Of a DNA stretch of 38,064 bases, positions 1 to 8,673 are shown piece by piece; position 1 is the first letter of the stretch; each line of letters opens with the position of its first letter. The stretch lies in NCBI GenBank assembly GCA_900550035.1, contig URQS01000031.1:1-38064 (forward strand). The letters are read 5' to 3'. This stretch comes from an uncultured Prevotella sp. (GTDB lineage Bacteria; Bacteroidota; Bacteroidia; Bacteroidales; Bacteroidaceae). The notes below the pieces were generated by a model. The model saw only the letters and a list, made by a program, of their open reading frames with translations, did not search any database and was not told where the DNA came from. The position numbers were made by a program, and so were the translations under genes.

Positions 1-348
1 GAAAATGAACCATATTAGTACTGATATATATAAATAATTTAGATCACTTACTTATATTCTAAATTATGTTCTTTACGTCGTATTATCGTATAATTATGCA
101 GTTTTCCAAAAACAGAAGCACAAAGTTACAGGATATCATCCAACGACACAAACAAATTGAAGATTAATGCAATAGACATTGTATACATACTTAAATATAC
201 GGATATGTATTGTATAAATATACATAAATACATGTCTTTTGCACATACAGAAACTGAATAATAATGTAATATGTTTGAAACAACATTCTTTCAAATATCA
301 CAAAAAATGAGTAACTTTGCAGCCCCAAAGGATAACATTATAAATTTT
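1..348. other. AT-rich intergenic region at left edge
   Basis: No coding frame with recognisable content is visible. The stretch is very AT-rich, with several ATATA/TATAT runs and no clear hairpin. Its right end carries the likely promoter and leader of the acidic protein gene that starts at 349. Confidence 0.5.
289..319 (+). promoter_or_regulatory. Bacteroidetes-type promoter for the acidic protein gene
   Basis: TAACTTTG at 312-319 matches the TAnnTTTG -7 box. A weak TTTC stands at 289-292, 19 bases upstream. The box lies inside the longest possible reading frame (from 271), so that upstream start is unlikely and translation probably begins at 349. Confidence 0.55.
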
Positions 349-1680
349 ATGGCTACCAAAAATACTATATCTACAAGCTCTGCATGGACAGAGCTGGAAT
401 TTTCGGCTCGTTGCATGAGCCCATACATAAGCACACCTATTTATATACCCGAAGAGACAAGCTACTTTCTTTGCCGTCCAGACGGCACTCGCGAGCAGCA
501 TCGTCTCACCTTCGTAGTGTTCCGCGCTGAGGGCGCTGCCGAAGACGATTGGGAAGACGACCCAATGCTTGGTCGTCTGCAAATGGCTGTGCTCGGCGAC
601 GATGATGAGGAGATACAGCCGGCTGATGCTGTGTATCTCGGAGTGTCGCCCGACCGATTTATAAAGGTTGTTCGCAACGACGACAACGAGATTGTGTTCG
701 ACTTCACATGGCACTATGGCAACGTAGAGATTGACCGTGCTGAGCGCACCGACGAAGGCTACGTGCTGCGCAAGGACGACTTCGGTGAGGATGGCATTGC
801 CTGCCGTCTTATTCCGCGCAAGGGCAACCCCTTCACAATACGTCTCACCATCCCTTATGTAGGATTCGCAATCACCGACGGCGATGGTCAGCATTTAATG
901 GGCGACATCAACATCACCCACAACGACCTGGCTTCTTATCGTTACGCCTTCGTTGGCGACAACAACAACGACCGTTTCCAGATATCACTGGCCGACGGCA
1001 AGCTCAACTACATGTGCGTGTTGGGTGACGACCTGCGTCTGTCGATTCGCGATATGCGCGACCGTATGTCACTGGTTGGTGAAATCGATGCTGAGGGTCC
1101 GCTTTCTGACATTCTCATGGGTGCCCACTCGGCTCTCATCAAGAACAAGTCATCACGTTGGCGCGTGCAGCTCACCGGTGAGGAAGTAGAAGGTGCCGAC
1201 GAGGTAGAACTAAACGGCGTAGCTCTGGCACGTTTCGCATTCACCGTGTTCAACAATGCCGATGCTGCCGACGAGGATGCAATAGCACAGCGTCTCATGG
1301 CTATGGAGCAAAAATACGGTTTCCAGTGGTTCTGGCTCAGCGAAGACGACTGGAGCCATGAACATCTCGAAGGTCTCATTGACATGGACAATCTCGACGA
1401 CGACCCCGAAAAGATGATGCGCCAAGCCCTGCTCTTCAACCGCTACGAGACATTCATGAAGCGCCTTACTGCCTTCTCGTACATCTCGCAGAACCCCATA
1501 CAGGGCGACCAGTTGCAGGCTCGCAACAACAAGCGCAAGATTGCTCGCTGCGTACGCCGCATACAGGCTCACCGCAACGGCGAAGAAAGCGTATGGACTC
1601 TCGACGAAGAAGCACGCAACGAAATCATCCACTTCTTCTCGACTTTCCACCGCGAATTTACAGCGGCACTTGAGGAGTAA
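349..1680 (+). CDS. Acidic cytoplasmic protein of unknown function
   Basis: A 443-residue protein starting MATKNTIST. I do not recognise the family. It has no signal peptide or membrane segment and is rich in Asp and Glu, with clusters such as DDDEE and DDWEDD. The N-terminal half reads as beta-rich and the C-terminal third as helical with basic patches (NNKRKIARCVRR). An upstream in-frame start at 271 exists, but a good -7 box at 312-319 lies inside that extension, so the ATG at 349 is preferred. Its GC-rich codon use resembles the housekeeping genes near 9-18 kb, which suggests a native gene. It stands alone, with a gene-poor stretch and an intron remnant downstream. Confidence 0.75.
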   Translation: MATKNTISTSSAWTELEFSARCMSPYISTPIYIPEETSYFLCRPDGTREQHRLTFVVFRAEGAAEDDWEDDPMLGRLQMAVLGDDDEEIQPADAVYLGVSPDRFIKVVRNDDNEIVFDFTWHYGNVEIDRAERTDEGYVLRKDDFGEDGIACRLIPRKGNPFTIRLTIPYVGFAITDGDGQHLMGDINITHNDLASYRYAFVGDNNNDRFQISLADGKLNYMCVLGDDLRLSIRDMRDRMSLVGEIDAEGPLSDILMGAHSALIKNKSSRWRVQLTGEEVEGADEVELNGVALARFAFTVFNNADAADEDAIAQRLMAMEQKYGFQWFWLSEDDWSHEHLEGLIDMDNLDDDPEKMMRQALLFNRYETFMKRLTAFSYISQNPIQGDQLQARNNKRKIARCVRRIQAHRNGEESVWTLDEEARNEIIHFFSTFHREFTAALEE

Positions 1681-2124
1681 ATATACAATATTTGCATTTC
1701 TAACCGCTCAAAACTGCGAGTTGAACGCACAAGAAAATCTTTGACTCGAAATTCGTGAATTTTGAGCGTGCAGCACTATTTTGTTCATACACAACACATT
1801 ACAGCGTATACAACAAAAGTGTGCAATTTTAAGATACGCAAAAGAAGCCTTTTTCATTGCAAAAGGGCTACTTTTGCACTACAAATAAGCCTCCTTTGCA
1901 TTGCAAAGAGACTCCCTTTGGCTTCCAAAAGGACTCCCTTTGCAATGCAAAGGAGGCTTAATTGATAAAAAAATGAAGACAGGCATAAAAAACAATGATA
2001 AAAACCAACCCAAACGGCTTCTGAAATCTCTAGAATCAATTTTTATTTTGTAATACTTTTTTACTACCTGTACAATATTTGCATAGTAATGCTACTATAT
2101 ATTGAGAGACTGCTCAATAAATAA
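1681..2124. other. Gene-poor stretch with palindromes
   Basis: No supportable gene is present. The stretch holds a family of TTTGCATTGCAAA-type palindromes at about 1848-1960, described separately. A short inverted repeat, ATTGAG/CTCAAT, lies at 2101-2118 next to the intron 3' end. The string TACAATATTTGCAT occurs twice, at about 1683 and 2070, for no obvious reason. Confidence 0.5.
1886..1960. repeat. 75-base near-perfect palindrome
   Basis: The arms 1887-1908 and 1938-1959 are perfect 22-base inverted repeats, and one further T-A pair closes them at 1886/1960. The interior (1910-1936) also pairs almost fully around a CTT loop, so the whole segment can form one long hairpin or cruciform. 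A related degenerate copy (CATTGCAAAAGGG, then CTTTTGCACTAC) lies just to the left at 1856-1882. It could terminate the gene ending at 1680, although it starts about 200 bases past the stop codon. It may equally be a dispersed intergenic palindromic element. Confidence 0.75.
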
Positions 2125-2262
2125 ATCGAGTAGGAGGTAAACACTAATCATAGGTGTTTATCTCCTACTTTCGTATTTACCGACCTCTCACACCACCGTA
2201 CGTGCCGTTCGGCATACGGCGGTTTCGTGCTTTTACACCTCACGATGTGTGCTTTCACCCGT
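2125..2262 (-). mobile_element. Group II intron 3' remnant (domains V and VI)
   Basis: Read on the minus strand, 2192-2223 folds into a classic group II domain V. A nine-pair lower stem carries a CGC catalytic triad (ACCGCCGTA with TACGGTGGT). Above it are a two-base CG bulge and a short upper stem with a GAAC loop. After a GTGTGAGAGG linker, 2128-2169 forms domain VI, a long hairpin with AGTAGGAG and CTCCTACT arms, ending CTCGAT as at intron 3' ends. The domain V-proximal segment GGGTGAAAGCACAC also looks like intron domain IV. No reverse transcriptase or 5' GUGYG end is present. The GH2 stop codon at 2268 abuts the remnant. Confidence 0.85.
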
Positions 2263-2267
2263 TAGAG

Positions 2268-4940
2268 TTAGTTCTTCTCGCCGAAATCAGCCTGCTGCTT
2301 TTCCACTTCTTTCAGTTTGCGGTCGTTCTCTGCCTTGCGGTTCCGCTCGGTTTGTAGTTCCTCGGCAGTTTTCATTGTCGAAACACTTTCTGCTTTGCCC
2401 ATTGACTGACCGATATGCTTGGCTTCAGACTCTGCATAAACCAGAGGATGGACAGCAGGCTTGCTCTCAAGTTCGAGTACGGCACTGGTAGGCATCTGCG
2501 AACCCTTCCACCTTACACTGGCTACGACACGAATTTTGCCTGGCTTGGTGGTTGACTGTATCAGCACAGGAGCTGTACCCCACTTTACGGGAACCGGGTT
2601 GACACCTGCACTGTCATCGCCCACAATGCGGCCTTCCCCTTCTACGTGAAACTGGATTTGGTAATTGTTCAGGCGTTTGATGTTTCCGTTTTCGTCGGCC
2701 ACCGCAGCTATGACAGTAATCAAGTCTGATCCGTCAGCACTCAGTTCCATCCCTTCATGGTCTGCCCAAAGAAGCAGTTTCGCCGGTCTGCGTGCCGGCC
2801 TTACCTCATGTATTGCGACCACCTTCCCGTCAATAAATCCTTCGGCCCGAAGGAACACGTCGGCTTGTCGCTGTTTTCTTGACATCTGCTTATCAATCAT
2901 AAAGTCGTAGACATCCTTGAAGACAATCACGGGAGAAGGCATTCCTTCCGTCCTGACGGGACGCTTATAGGTCCAAGTCTTGCCTCCCTTGTTATAGGTC
3001 AGACGCACTTCGTCACAGTTGGAATACACGGTAACATCCTTGGGCGAAAAAGGCGTCATTTCATGCGCAATATAAACCATGGGGCCTGTTTCAAAGGCTT
3101 GTTCCTCTACCTTTGCGCTGCGCTGCGCCTTAAACATATAATAGGAATACTTGGGCTGACGGAACACATCCATAATACCTCCATAGAAGGGGTCGGGATG
3201 ATAACCGCGCTGATGGTCGAACGAATGCCACAGACAACCTCCCACATGCTGTCTTGGAGTGCGGTAGAGCACATCGTAACTGGTATATGGATAGGAAGGG
3301 GCGGCATAATGTTGCGCCTGGACCAGCATAGCATGTTCGCCCCAATTGCGTGCCACACGGCTTGGAGAATTATGTGAGTTCCAGTCATCCACATTGTCAC
3401 CCCACTCACGTGTGAAGTAAGTGACATTGGGATCCATGTGCGTCATGGCCCATTGCTTGTCGGCATTGGACGGATGCCCGAACTGCACGGGATATTCTTC
3501 GTGCCCACGGGCTTCACTGTCGCAGCCCGAGTAGCAGTAAGGATAAGGATACTCCTCGCTGACAATGTCCTTTGTACGTTTGGCAAAGTCGGCAGGATAC
3601 CATGTTTCGTTCAGGATAGGTTCCCACAACCATACGCAAGGATGGTTGCGGTCACGACGTACCATCTGACGGATATCATCATATACACGTTCGGCAAAAA
3701 CGGGAGCCTCGTTCCAGAATTGCCACCCAGGCGTGTTGACGATGACAAACAGGCCGAGTTCGTCACAGGCATCCATAAAGGCGGGATCCTGAGGGCAATG
3801 GGCATTGCGGATAACCTTGAGTCCGGCATCACGCAGCTTCTTGGCATCACGCCAATGAAGTCCGTTAGAGACTGCATTTCCCACAACGGCATAGTCCTGG
3901 TGACGATTGGCACCGATGAGGGGCTGGTCATAGGGTTTCCCGTTCAACCAGAATCCGTCTTTCCCCTTGAACTCGATGCTGCGGATACCGATACGACGAC
4001 GGTAGCCATCCACCACATCTCCCTTCTGGTTGCGGATGCGTACAATGAGGTTATAGAGGTTGGGATGCTCCGGGCTCCAGAGTTGCGGTGTCTGGAGTTT
4101 CACCTTATCACTTGTAGTAAGCGCCTTTCCCGAGCGTATCTGCACCTTGGTATTTACCAAAGCCGCCTGCCGCCCGTCAGGCTGCTGCAATTCATATTCG
4201 ATGACGCCACGGAAATTCTGTCGGCTATCATTGCGCACCTGAATTTGCATAAGAACAGTGGCAGAGGATTCCGACACGTTGTCATAGGCAACAAACAGAC
4301 CGCCGCCAGCCGTTTCGTGTTCAAAATTGGGGTCGGTGATATACACATCACGATGGGCAATGAGCCAGCAGTCGCGGTATATACCTCCGAAGTAAGTGAA
4401 ATCAAGCATTTCCTGAGCCTTGCCTGGGGGATAGGCAGGGTCGTTACTATTGTCTGTCCATACGGCTATAATATTCTCCTTGTTCCACTGAATGGCTTTT
4501 GTGACATCCAGCACAACGGGCAGATAGCCTCCATAGTGCTCGGCCAGCAACTTGCCATTCACATAGACCTTGCTTTTTCCCATGATTGCCTCGAAATGCA
4601 GAAACAGCTTCTGCCCTTTCAACTGTTCGTTGGGGGTAAAATGCTTACGGTACCACGCTTCACCCTGATAGTTGATACAACCGCTGGCTTCTGTGGGCAG
4701 ATATTCCAGTCCGTGAGGCAGGGACACCACCTCCCAACGACTGTCATCGAAAGTGACCGACTCGGCTCCCTTGGCGCTGCCTTTATAGAACCGCCAGGCT
4801 GGGTTCATCGAATGTACCGTTCTGCCAGACTGCGGCAGTTCAAAGAAACCAGCCGTAGAGAACTGGGGATTGCTGTCTGCCGAGGCCGTCTTGAACAGCA
4901 AGAGAGCCAGCGCCAGCAATAGAAATCTATAATTCTTCAT
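2268..4940 (-). CDS. Secreted GH2 glycoside hydrolase (beta-galactosidase/glucuronidase type)
   Basis: An 890-residue enzyme. It has a clear Sec signal peptide (about residues 1-21), an N-terminal sugar-binding jelly roll (about 40-200), an Ig-like domain (about 205-320) and a TIM barrel (about 320-600). A C-terminal Ig-like extension ends in a charged helix. The acid/base pair Asn-Glu is seen at 444-445 (WEPILNETW), and Glu512 in FTREWGDN is the likely nucleophile. GH2 enzymes remove beta-linked galactose, glucuronate or mannose; the exact substrate cannot be read here. It is the last gene of a minus-strand cluster, 36 bases after the acyltransferase gene, with GH29 further upstream. Its stop codon abuts the group II intron remnant, so the charged C-terminal tail may have been altered by that insertion (inference). 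Confidence 0.9.
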   Translation of the reverse strand: MKNYRFLLLALALLLFKTASADSNPQFSTAGFFELPQSGRTVHSMNPAWRFYKGSAKGAESVTFDDSRWEVVSLPHGLEYLPTEASGCINYQGEAWYRKHFTPNEQLKGQKLFLHFEAIMGKSKVYVNGKLLAEHYGGYLPVVLDVTKAIQWNKENIIAVWTDNSNDPAYPPGKAQEMLDFTYFGGIYRDCWLIAHRDVYITDPNFEHETAGGGLFVAYDNVSESSATVLMQIQVRNDSRQNFRGVIEYELQQPDGRQAALVNTKVQIRSGKALTTSDKVKLQTPQLWSPEHPNLYNLIVRIRNQKGDVVDGYRRRIGIRSIEFKGKDGFWLNGKPYDQPLIGANRHQDYAVVGNAVSNGLHWRDAKKLRDAGLKVIRNAHCPQDPAFMDACDELGLFVIVNTPGWQFWNEAPVFAERVYDDIRQMVRRDRNHPCVWLWEPILNETWYPADFAKRTKDIVSEEYPYPYCYSGCDSEARGHEEYPVQFGHPSNADKQWAMTHMDPNVTYFTREWGDNVDDWNSHNSPSRVARNWGEHAMLVQAQHYAAPSYPYTSYDVLYRTPRQHVGGCLWHSFDHQRGYHPDPFYGGIMDVFRQPKYSYYMFKAQRSAKVEEQAFETGPMVYIAHEMTPFSPKDVTVYSNCDEVRLTYNKGGKTWTYKRPVRTEGMPSPVIVFKDVYDFMIDKQMSRKQRQADVFLRAEGFIDGKVVAIHEVRPARRPAKLLLWADHEGMELSADGSDLITVIAAVADENGNIKRLNNYQIQFHVEGEGRIVGDDSAGVNPVPVKWGTAPVLIQSTTKPGKIRVVASVRWKGSQMPTSAVLELESKPAVHPLVYAESEAKHIGQSMGKAESVSTMKTAEELQTERNRKAENDRKLKEVEKQQADFGEKN

Positions 4941-4976
4941 AGGGAAAAAATTGTTGTTGTTGTTATATTGTCTTGA

Positions 4977-6104
4977 TTATCCGAATATCCATTTGGCATA
5001 TTTGGGCGTCATCCTGTGGCCCAAAGCCACAAAGCCCCAACAGAGCACAAAGGTTATTGTTGCCGTGACAGGTATGCGGACTGAGACCGGCACACCTATA
5101 GAGTCGGCAATGGCATATCCAAATCCGACTATAAAGTAATGTACCATATAGATTCCTAAACTGCATTTGCCTATGTTCGCCAAGGCAGAAACAACTATGG
5201 GTGACTTGATTCTCACTTTCCTTACAACCAGAAACCATGCAACGGTCATCAAAGCCACATTAGGAGAACAATACAGGAAGAACAATTCCAGCTCCTGCTC
5301 CGAGCAGTCGGGAACGGCAGACATGGTCTTGAATCCCACATATGTAGCGGCGTATCCGACAGCAAGCATCGGCAAAGCTACCGAAAGCGTCTTGCCCCAT
5401 TTCCATTCCTCCACCTCCTTGATGAGGAAATGCCCCAGCAGCAGATAACCGCTGAATCCCGCAAAATAGTAGAATGTGCCGAACGAATTCCATGCGCACA
5501 TACCTAAAATATCGGATGAATAGAATGAATAGGCATAGGGCAAGAACAATGTAACTGCCCACACGCCCAACATGAATTGCATTTGTCTGCGACTTGCTGT
5601 CTCCACCCATGAGGACAAGACGGGCATATACAGATAAAGACCTATCAGCATGTACAGATACCACATGGGTACGGTATAGGTACTGAACTTGACAGGTATC
5701 AGGACGATGTTTGCCATTGCATCACCGAAAGTCTGCGATGCATCAGACGGAGCATAGGCAAACACATCGGAAATTATACTATTAGGGAGCCCGAGCACTC
5801 CTGTAATCCAAGGGAAAAGGTTATACAGGACGGACCAAATCACAAAAGGAAAAGCAATGCGGAGAAGCCTCTTTCTATAGAACTCGCGCATAGACAGCTT
5901 GACAGGAAGCAGAAGGATTCCCGTAATCATGACAAACAGAGGGACGCATGGTCTAAGAAACGATCCGTAAATGCTCCCCCAGAAGTTATAGTCCGGATTA
6001 GACCTTGCTTCGGGCGACACATTGAACGGGTCAGAACAATGGACACATATAACCATAAAGATGGCTATCAGCTTCAACACATCAAGCCAGACAATTCTTT
6101 TCAT
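4977..6104 (-). CDS. Acyltransferase family 3 membrane protein
   Basis: A 375-residue polytopic membrane protein with about ten hydrophobic segments. The start is typical of family 3 (OafA/WecH-like) acyltransferases: MKRIVWLDVLKLIAIF, then a conserved His in ICVHCSDPF at about residue 22. Such proteins move acetyl or other acyl groups across the inner membrane onto sugars or other acceptors. It lies between the GH29 and GH2 genes on the same strand, with gaps of 46 and 36 bases, so they are probably co-transcribed. A role in O-acylating a surface or imported glycan is possible but not shown by the sequence. Confidence 0.85.
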   Translation of the reverse strand: MKRIVWLDVLKLIAIFMVICVHCSDPFNVSPEARSNPDYNFWGSIYGSFLRPCVPLFVMITGILLLPVKLSMREFYRKRLLRIAFPFVIWSVLYNLFPWITGVLGLPNSIISDVFAYAPSDASQTFGDAMANIVLIPVKFSTYTVPMWYLYMLIGLYLYMPVLSSWVETASRRQMQFMLGVWAVTLFLPYAYSFYSSDILGMCAWNSFGTFYYFAGFSGYLLLGHFLIKEVEEWKWGKTLSVALPMLAVGYAATYVGFKTMSAVPDCSEQELELFFLYCSPNVALMTVAWFLVVRKVRIKSPIVVSALANIGKCSLGIYMVHYFIVGFGYAIADSIGVPVSVRIPVTATITFVLCWGFVALGHRMTPKYAKWIFG

Positions 6105-6150
6105 ACTTTGAATGATTTACTGTTTTTTTCAATAGTGGAATGGGGTCAAA

Positions 6151-7908
6151 TTATTGGATAACTTCCCATTTACCCTTCAGCTTCACCACCGTTGCTATCT
6201 CATCCATCGGCATACCCTTGAGGTTGATGGTACACCCATTGCCAGACTGGATGACTGTCGCCTTCTGCTTGTTTTTCAGCATGGTGGCAACAGCCTTTCC
6301 CTTGAACTTGCAAGGGATGGTAATCTCTCCTGATTCAGGAAGCTGATAAATGTGAAGGTACAAGGTATTGTCACCTTTTCGGGTGACACGTCCCCAAGGG
6401 AATTCCACCTCAAACGGATTGGCACGTGTGCCATAGATGGCCTCTCCATTGACATGCATCCACTGGCCGATACCTCTAAACAACCTGACGCTCTCGTCGG
6501 GAATGCTTCCGTCGGGCATGGGGCCGATATTCAACAGGAAATTGCCTCCACGGCTGACCACATCGATAAGCTGATGCACCAAATCCTGTACAGTCTTCCA
6601 ACGCTGGTTGAGTGCAGAATAGCCCCAAGTGCCGTTCAAGGTCTGACAAGCCTCCCAATCACCGTCTATTCCATTTGCTGGAATATGATGTTCGGCAGTA
6701 GAATAGTCGCCCTTCCATACGGGAGTAACCTTAATGCCACCCTCACTCAGATGATTGTCTGAATGGTAGAGACGGTTGTTCTGAATCGCTTTGGGATATT
6801 TGTCAAAAAGCTGCTTCATCAGCCGTGTGGCTCCCCATGCGTAATCTCCCTGGAACTTAGGCTGGCTGAAGTCCCACCAAACCAAATCGACCTTGTAGTT
6901 ATCCAACAGGACTCCAAATATGTCAGAAAGGTAGTTCTTGTATCTGTCATGATGTCCGAACTCTCTCTTACCTTCCTGCTGGGCCTTGTAATTTCCTGCT
7001 GGATAGGATATTCCTGACCCAGAGGGGTCATAGTCGGGATGGTTCCAGTCAAGCAAGGAGAAGTAGTAACCAGCCTTCATATCGTACTTCCTGCAGGCTT
7101 CAGAATACTCTTTGACCACATCGATACCCTTGACTTTCTTGACGTTGAAATCGTACGAGGGTGTTTCGTACATATTGAAACCTTCATGATGACGGCTTGT
7201 GAGCACGGTGTAAGCACATCCTGCTTCCTTGGCCAGCTTGACCCATTCCTCTGCCTTGCCACTCGAGGGGTTGAAACGTGGGATAGCCTCTTTCTTGTAA
7301 GTTTCGAAGTCGGCTCCTGACTGCATCTGTATCCACTCCACACAGCCTTCGAATTGCTTGCCCTGGAATTCTCCCGCCAAGCCCGAATAGAGTCCGTAGT
7401 GAATGAACATTCCGAACTTACCGTCTCTCCACCATTTCATTCGCTTGTCACGTGCTTTTTTCGTTTCTGCAGGTGCACCTTCGTTGCCTACGCGATCATC
7501 ATATACTAAATCTCTGATAGCGAAAGTATGGGCAAACAGGTTGATGGCAGTGCCTGTCTTTTCGGATTGCAGTGCTCCTGACATGGCCAGACGCTTAATG
7601 GCATCCTTCATTTCCGCCTGTTCTTTCAATGCCATTTCATAGGTTTTTCTTTTTTCTTTCGGACAGGTGTCGTAGCTCCAACGCAAGACTTCCTTGATAG
7701 CCGTGTTATCCTTATTGCTACGAAGTAATAAGGACAGCGTATCCAGCGCGCTGTTGGATTCATCAATTGTCTTGACTTTATTCAAAGTGGTTGTAGCACG
7801 TCGATAGATTTCACATAACTGTGATAAGCCATCTTTCTGAATGTTTTGTCCCATGCAATTTGCAGACAATAAAGCCAAACAAACTGCTGTCATACATACT
7901 TTTTTCAT
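6151..7908 (-). CDS. Secreted GH29 alpha-L-fucosidase
   Basis: A 585-residue enzyme from the ATG at 7908, where a good signal peptide begins (MKKVCMTAVCLALLSANC). An in-frame start 30 codons upstream is less likely because it would put non-signal sequence before the signal peptide. A helical N-terminal region of about 150 residues precedes the GH29 barrel. The barrel shows GMFIHYGLYS, TSRHHEGFNMY and LVWWDFS, the last with the presumed nucleophile Asp near residue 346. The C-terminal part is a beta-sandwich. GH29 enzymes release alpha-linked fucose from host or plant glycans. It is first in a cluster with an acyltransferase and a GH2 enzyme. The preceding gene, tsaE, ends in its own terminator. 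Confidence 0.92.
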   Translation of the reverse strand: MKKVCMTAVCLALLSANCMGQNIQKDGLSQLCEIYRRATTTLNKVKTIDESNSALDTLSLLLRSNKDNTAIKEVLRWSYDTCPKEKRKTYEMALKEQAEMKDAIKRLAMSGALQSEKTGTAINLFAHTFAIRDLVYDDRVGNEGAPAETKKARDKRMKWWRDGKFGMFIHYGLYSGLAGEFQGKQFEGCVEWIQMQSGADFETYKKEAIPRFNPSSGKAEEWVKLAKEAGCAYTVLTSRHHEGFNMYETPSYDFNVKKVKGIDVVKEYSEACRKYDMKAGYYFSLLDWNHPDYDPSGSGISYPAGNYKAQQEGKREFGHHDRYKNYLSDIFGVLLDNYKVDLVWWDFSQPKFQGDYAWGATRLMKQLFDKYPKAIQNNRLYHSDNHLSEGGIKVTPVWKGDYSTAEHHIPANGIDGDWEACQTLNGTWGYSALNQRWKTVQDLVHQLIDVVSRGGNFLLNIGPMPDGSIPDESVRLFRGIGQWMHVNGEAIYGTRANPFEVEFPWGRVTRKGDNTLYLHIYQLPESGEITIPCKFKGKAVATMLKNKQKATVIQSGNGCTINLKGMPMDEIATVVKLKGKWEVIQ

Positions 7909-8020
7909 TTGTTTTATATCTGTTTTTATAGTAGTTATATATCTGATTGCCACCATGTCGAAGAGTTCACTTATCTTAGTGTTGCGAAAAGAAAACAAGC
8001 AAAACTCTGATATGATATGC

Positions 8021-8028
8021 CAAAGATA
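8021..8028 (-). promoter_or_regulatory. -7 box for the fucosidase cluster
   Basis: Minus-strand TATCTTTG matches TAnnTTTG and lies about 113 bases before the fucosidase start at 7908. No convincing TTTG -33 element is found at the right distance. Confidence 0.5.
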
Positions 8029-8176
8029 GCAATAAAATCTGAGAAACTCACTCCTTTAGGAGGAGTGTTTTCGGGTCATGGAGCAATTTGACTCCGCATA
8101 GTCATCTGTAATCGACTCAACCCTCGGTCTAAGGTGTAAACGCTGCCTTTTATATTAATAACCTATAAAAAGCTGC

Positions 8177-8226
8177 GCCCTGCAATGGCGAAGCATTTAT
8201 AGTCATAGCTTTTGCCATTGCAGGGC
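8177..8226 (-). terminator. Terminator after tsaE
   Basis: A perfect 13-base inverted repeat, GCCCTGCAATGGC at 8177-8189 and its complement at 8214-8226. On the minus strand it is followed by GCAGCTTTTTAT. It begins 17 bases beyond the tsaE stop codon. Confidence 0.8.
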
Positions 8227-8242
8227 ACTTTTATTGTTTCAT

Positions 8243-8656
8243 TTAGAACTTTATCACTCTGCTGCCGTCTGCAGTCTCCTCGATTGTTACCTTAACGGCA
8301 TCCTCGGGCAGGAGTTCTTCGATGAGTTCGGGCCATTCGAGGAAGCAGAGCGAACCGCTGTAGAAGTAGTCTTCGTAACCCATGTCGTACACTTCGTCGA
8401 GTTTCTTGATGCGATAGAAGTCGAAGTGGAATATGCTGTCGCCCGTTGTGGCAGACTGATATTCGTTGACGATGGCGAATGTGGGCGATGTGATGACATC
8501 GTCTACGCCCAACTCCTCGCATACGGCTTTGACAAATGTTGTCTTGCCGGCTCCCATCTTGCCGTAGAAGGCGAACACTTTGCTGTCGCCCATGTTGGCA
8601 ATGAATTGCTTGGCAGCCTCGTTTATGTCTGCCAATGTGTTTATTCTTATTTCCAT
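8243..8656 (-). CDS. tsaE: tRNA threonylcarbamoyladenosine biosynthesis ATPase TsaE
   Basis: A 137-residue cytoplasmic ATPase of normal length for the family. The Walker A motif is GKMGAGKTT (about residues 31-39). It is followed by the family motif TSPTFAIVNEY and by the HFDFYR segment near residue 77. TsaE works with TsaB and TsaD to make the t6A modification at position 37 of ANN-decoding tRNAs. It follows porX on the same strand but is separated from it by 186 bases holding a GC-rich inverted repeat. Confidence 0.93.
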   Translation of the reverse strand: MEIRINTLADINEAAKQFIANMGDSKVFAFYGKMGAGKTTFVKAVCEELGVDDVITSPTFAIVNEYQSATTGDSIFHFDFYRIKKLDEVYDMGYEDYFYSGSLCFLEWPELIEELLPEDAVKVTIEETADGSRVIKF

Positions 8657-8673
8657 AATAATAAAAATAATAG

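Larger units (their letters stand above)
7909..8242. other. Intergenic region: leader, structured segment, terminator
   Basis: No gene is seen. From low to high coordinates it contains the fucosidase leader, its -7 box (8021-8028), an unexplained stem-rich segment of about 110 bases (8046-8155) and the tsaE terminator (8177-8226). In the structured segment, minus-strand reading gives CACTCCT/AGGAGTG, GGAG/CTCC, GACT/AGTC and GGGT/ACCC pairings. Plus-strand reading gives a hairpin followed by TTTT at about 8050-8073. Confidence 0.5.

Noticed and set aside
271..348. Upstream start of the acidic protein gene
   Set aside because: A -7 promoter box (312-319) lies inside the extension, so the ATG at 349 is preferred.
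3438..4922. Long plus-strand reading frame of 494 codons
   Set aside because: It is the antisense shadow of the GH2 gene, which has clear domains and catalytic residues. The antisense product shows no recognisable features.
8046..8155. 5' end of the group II intron whose tail is at 2125-2262
   Set aside because: No GUGYG start and no recognisable domain I sequence. Kept only as an open possibility in the findings.
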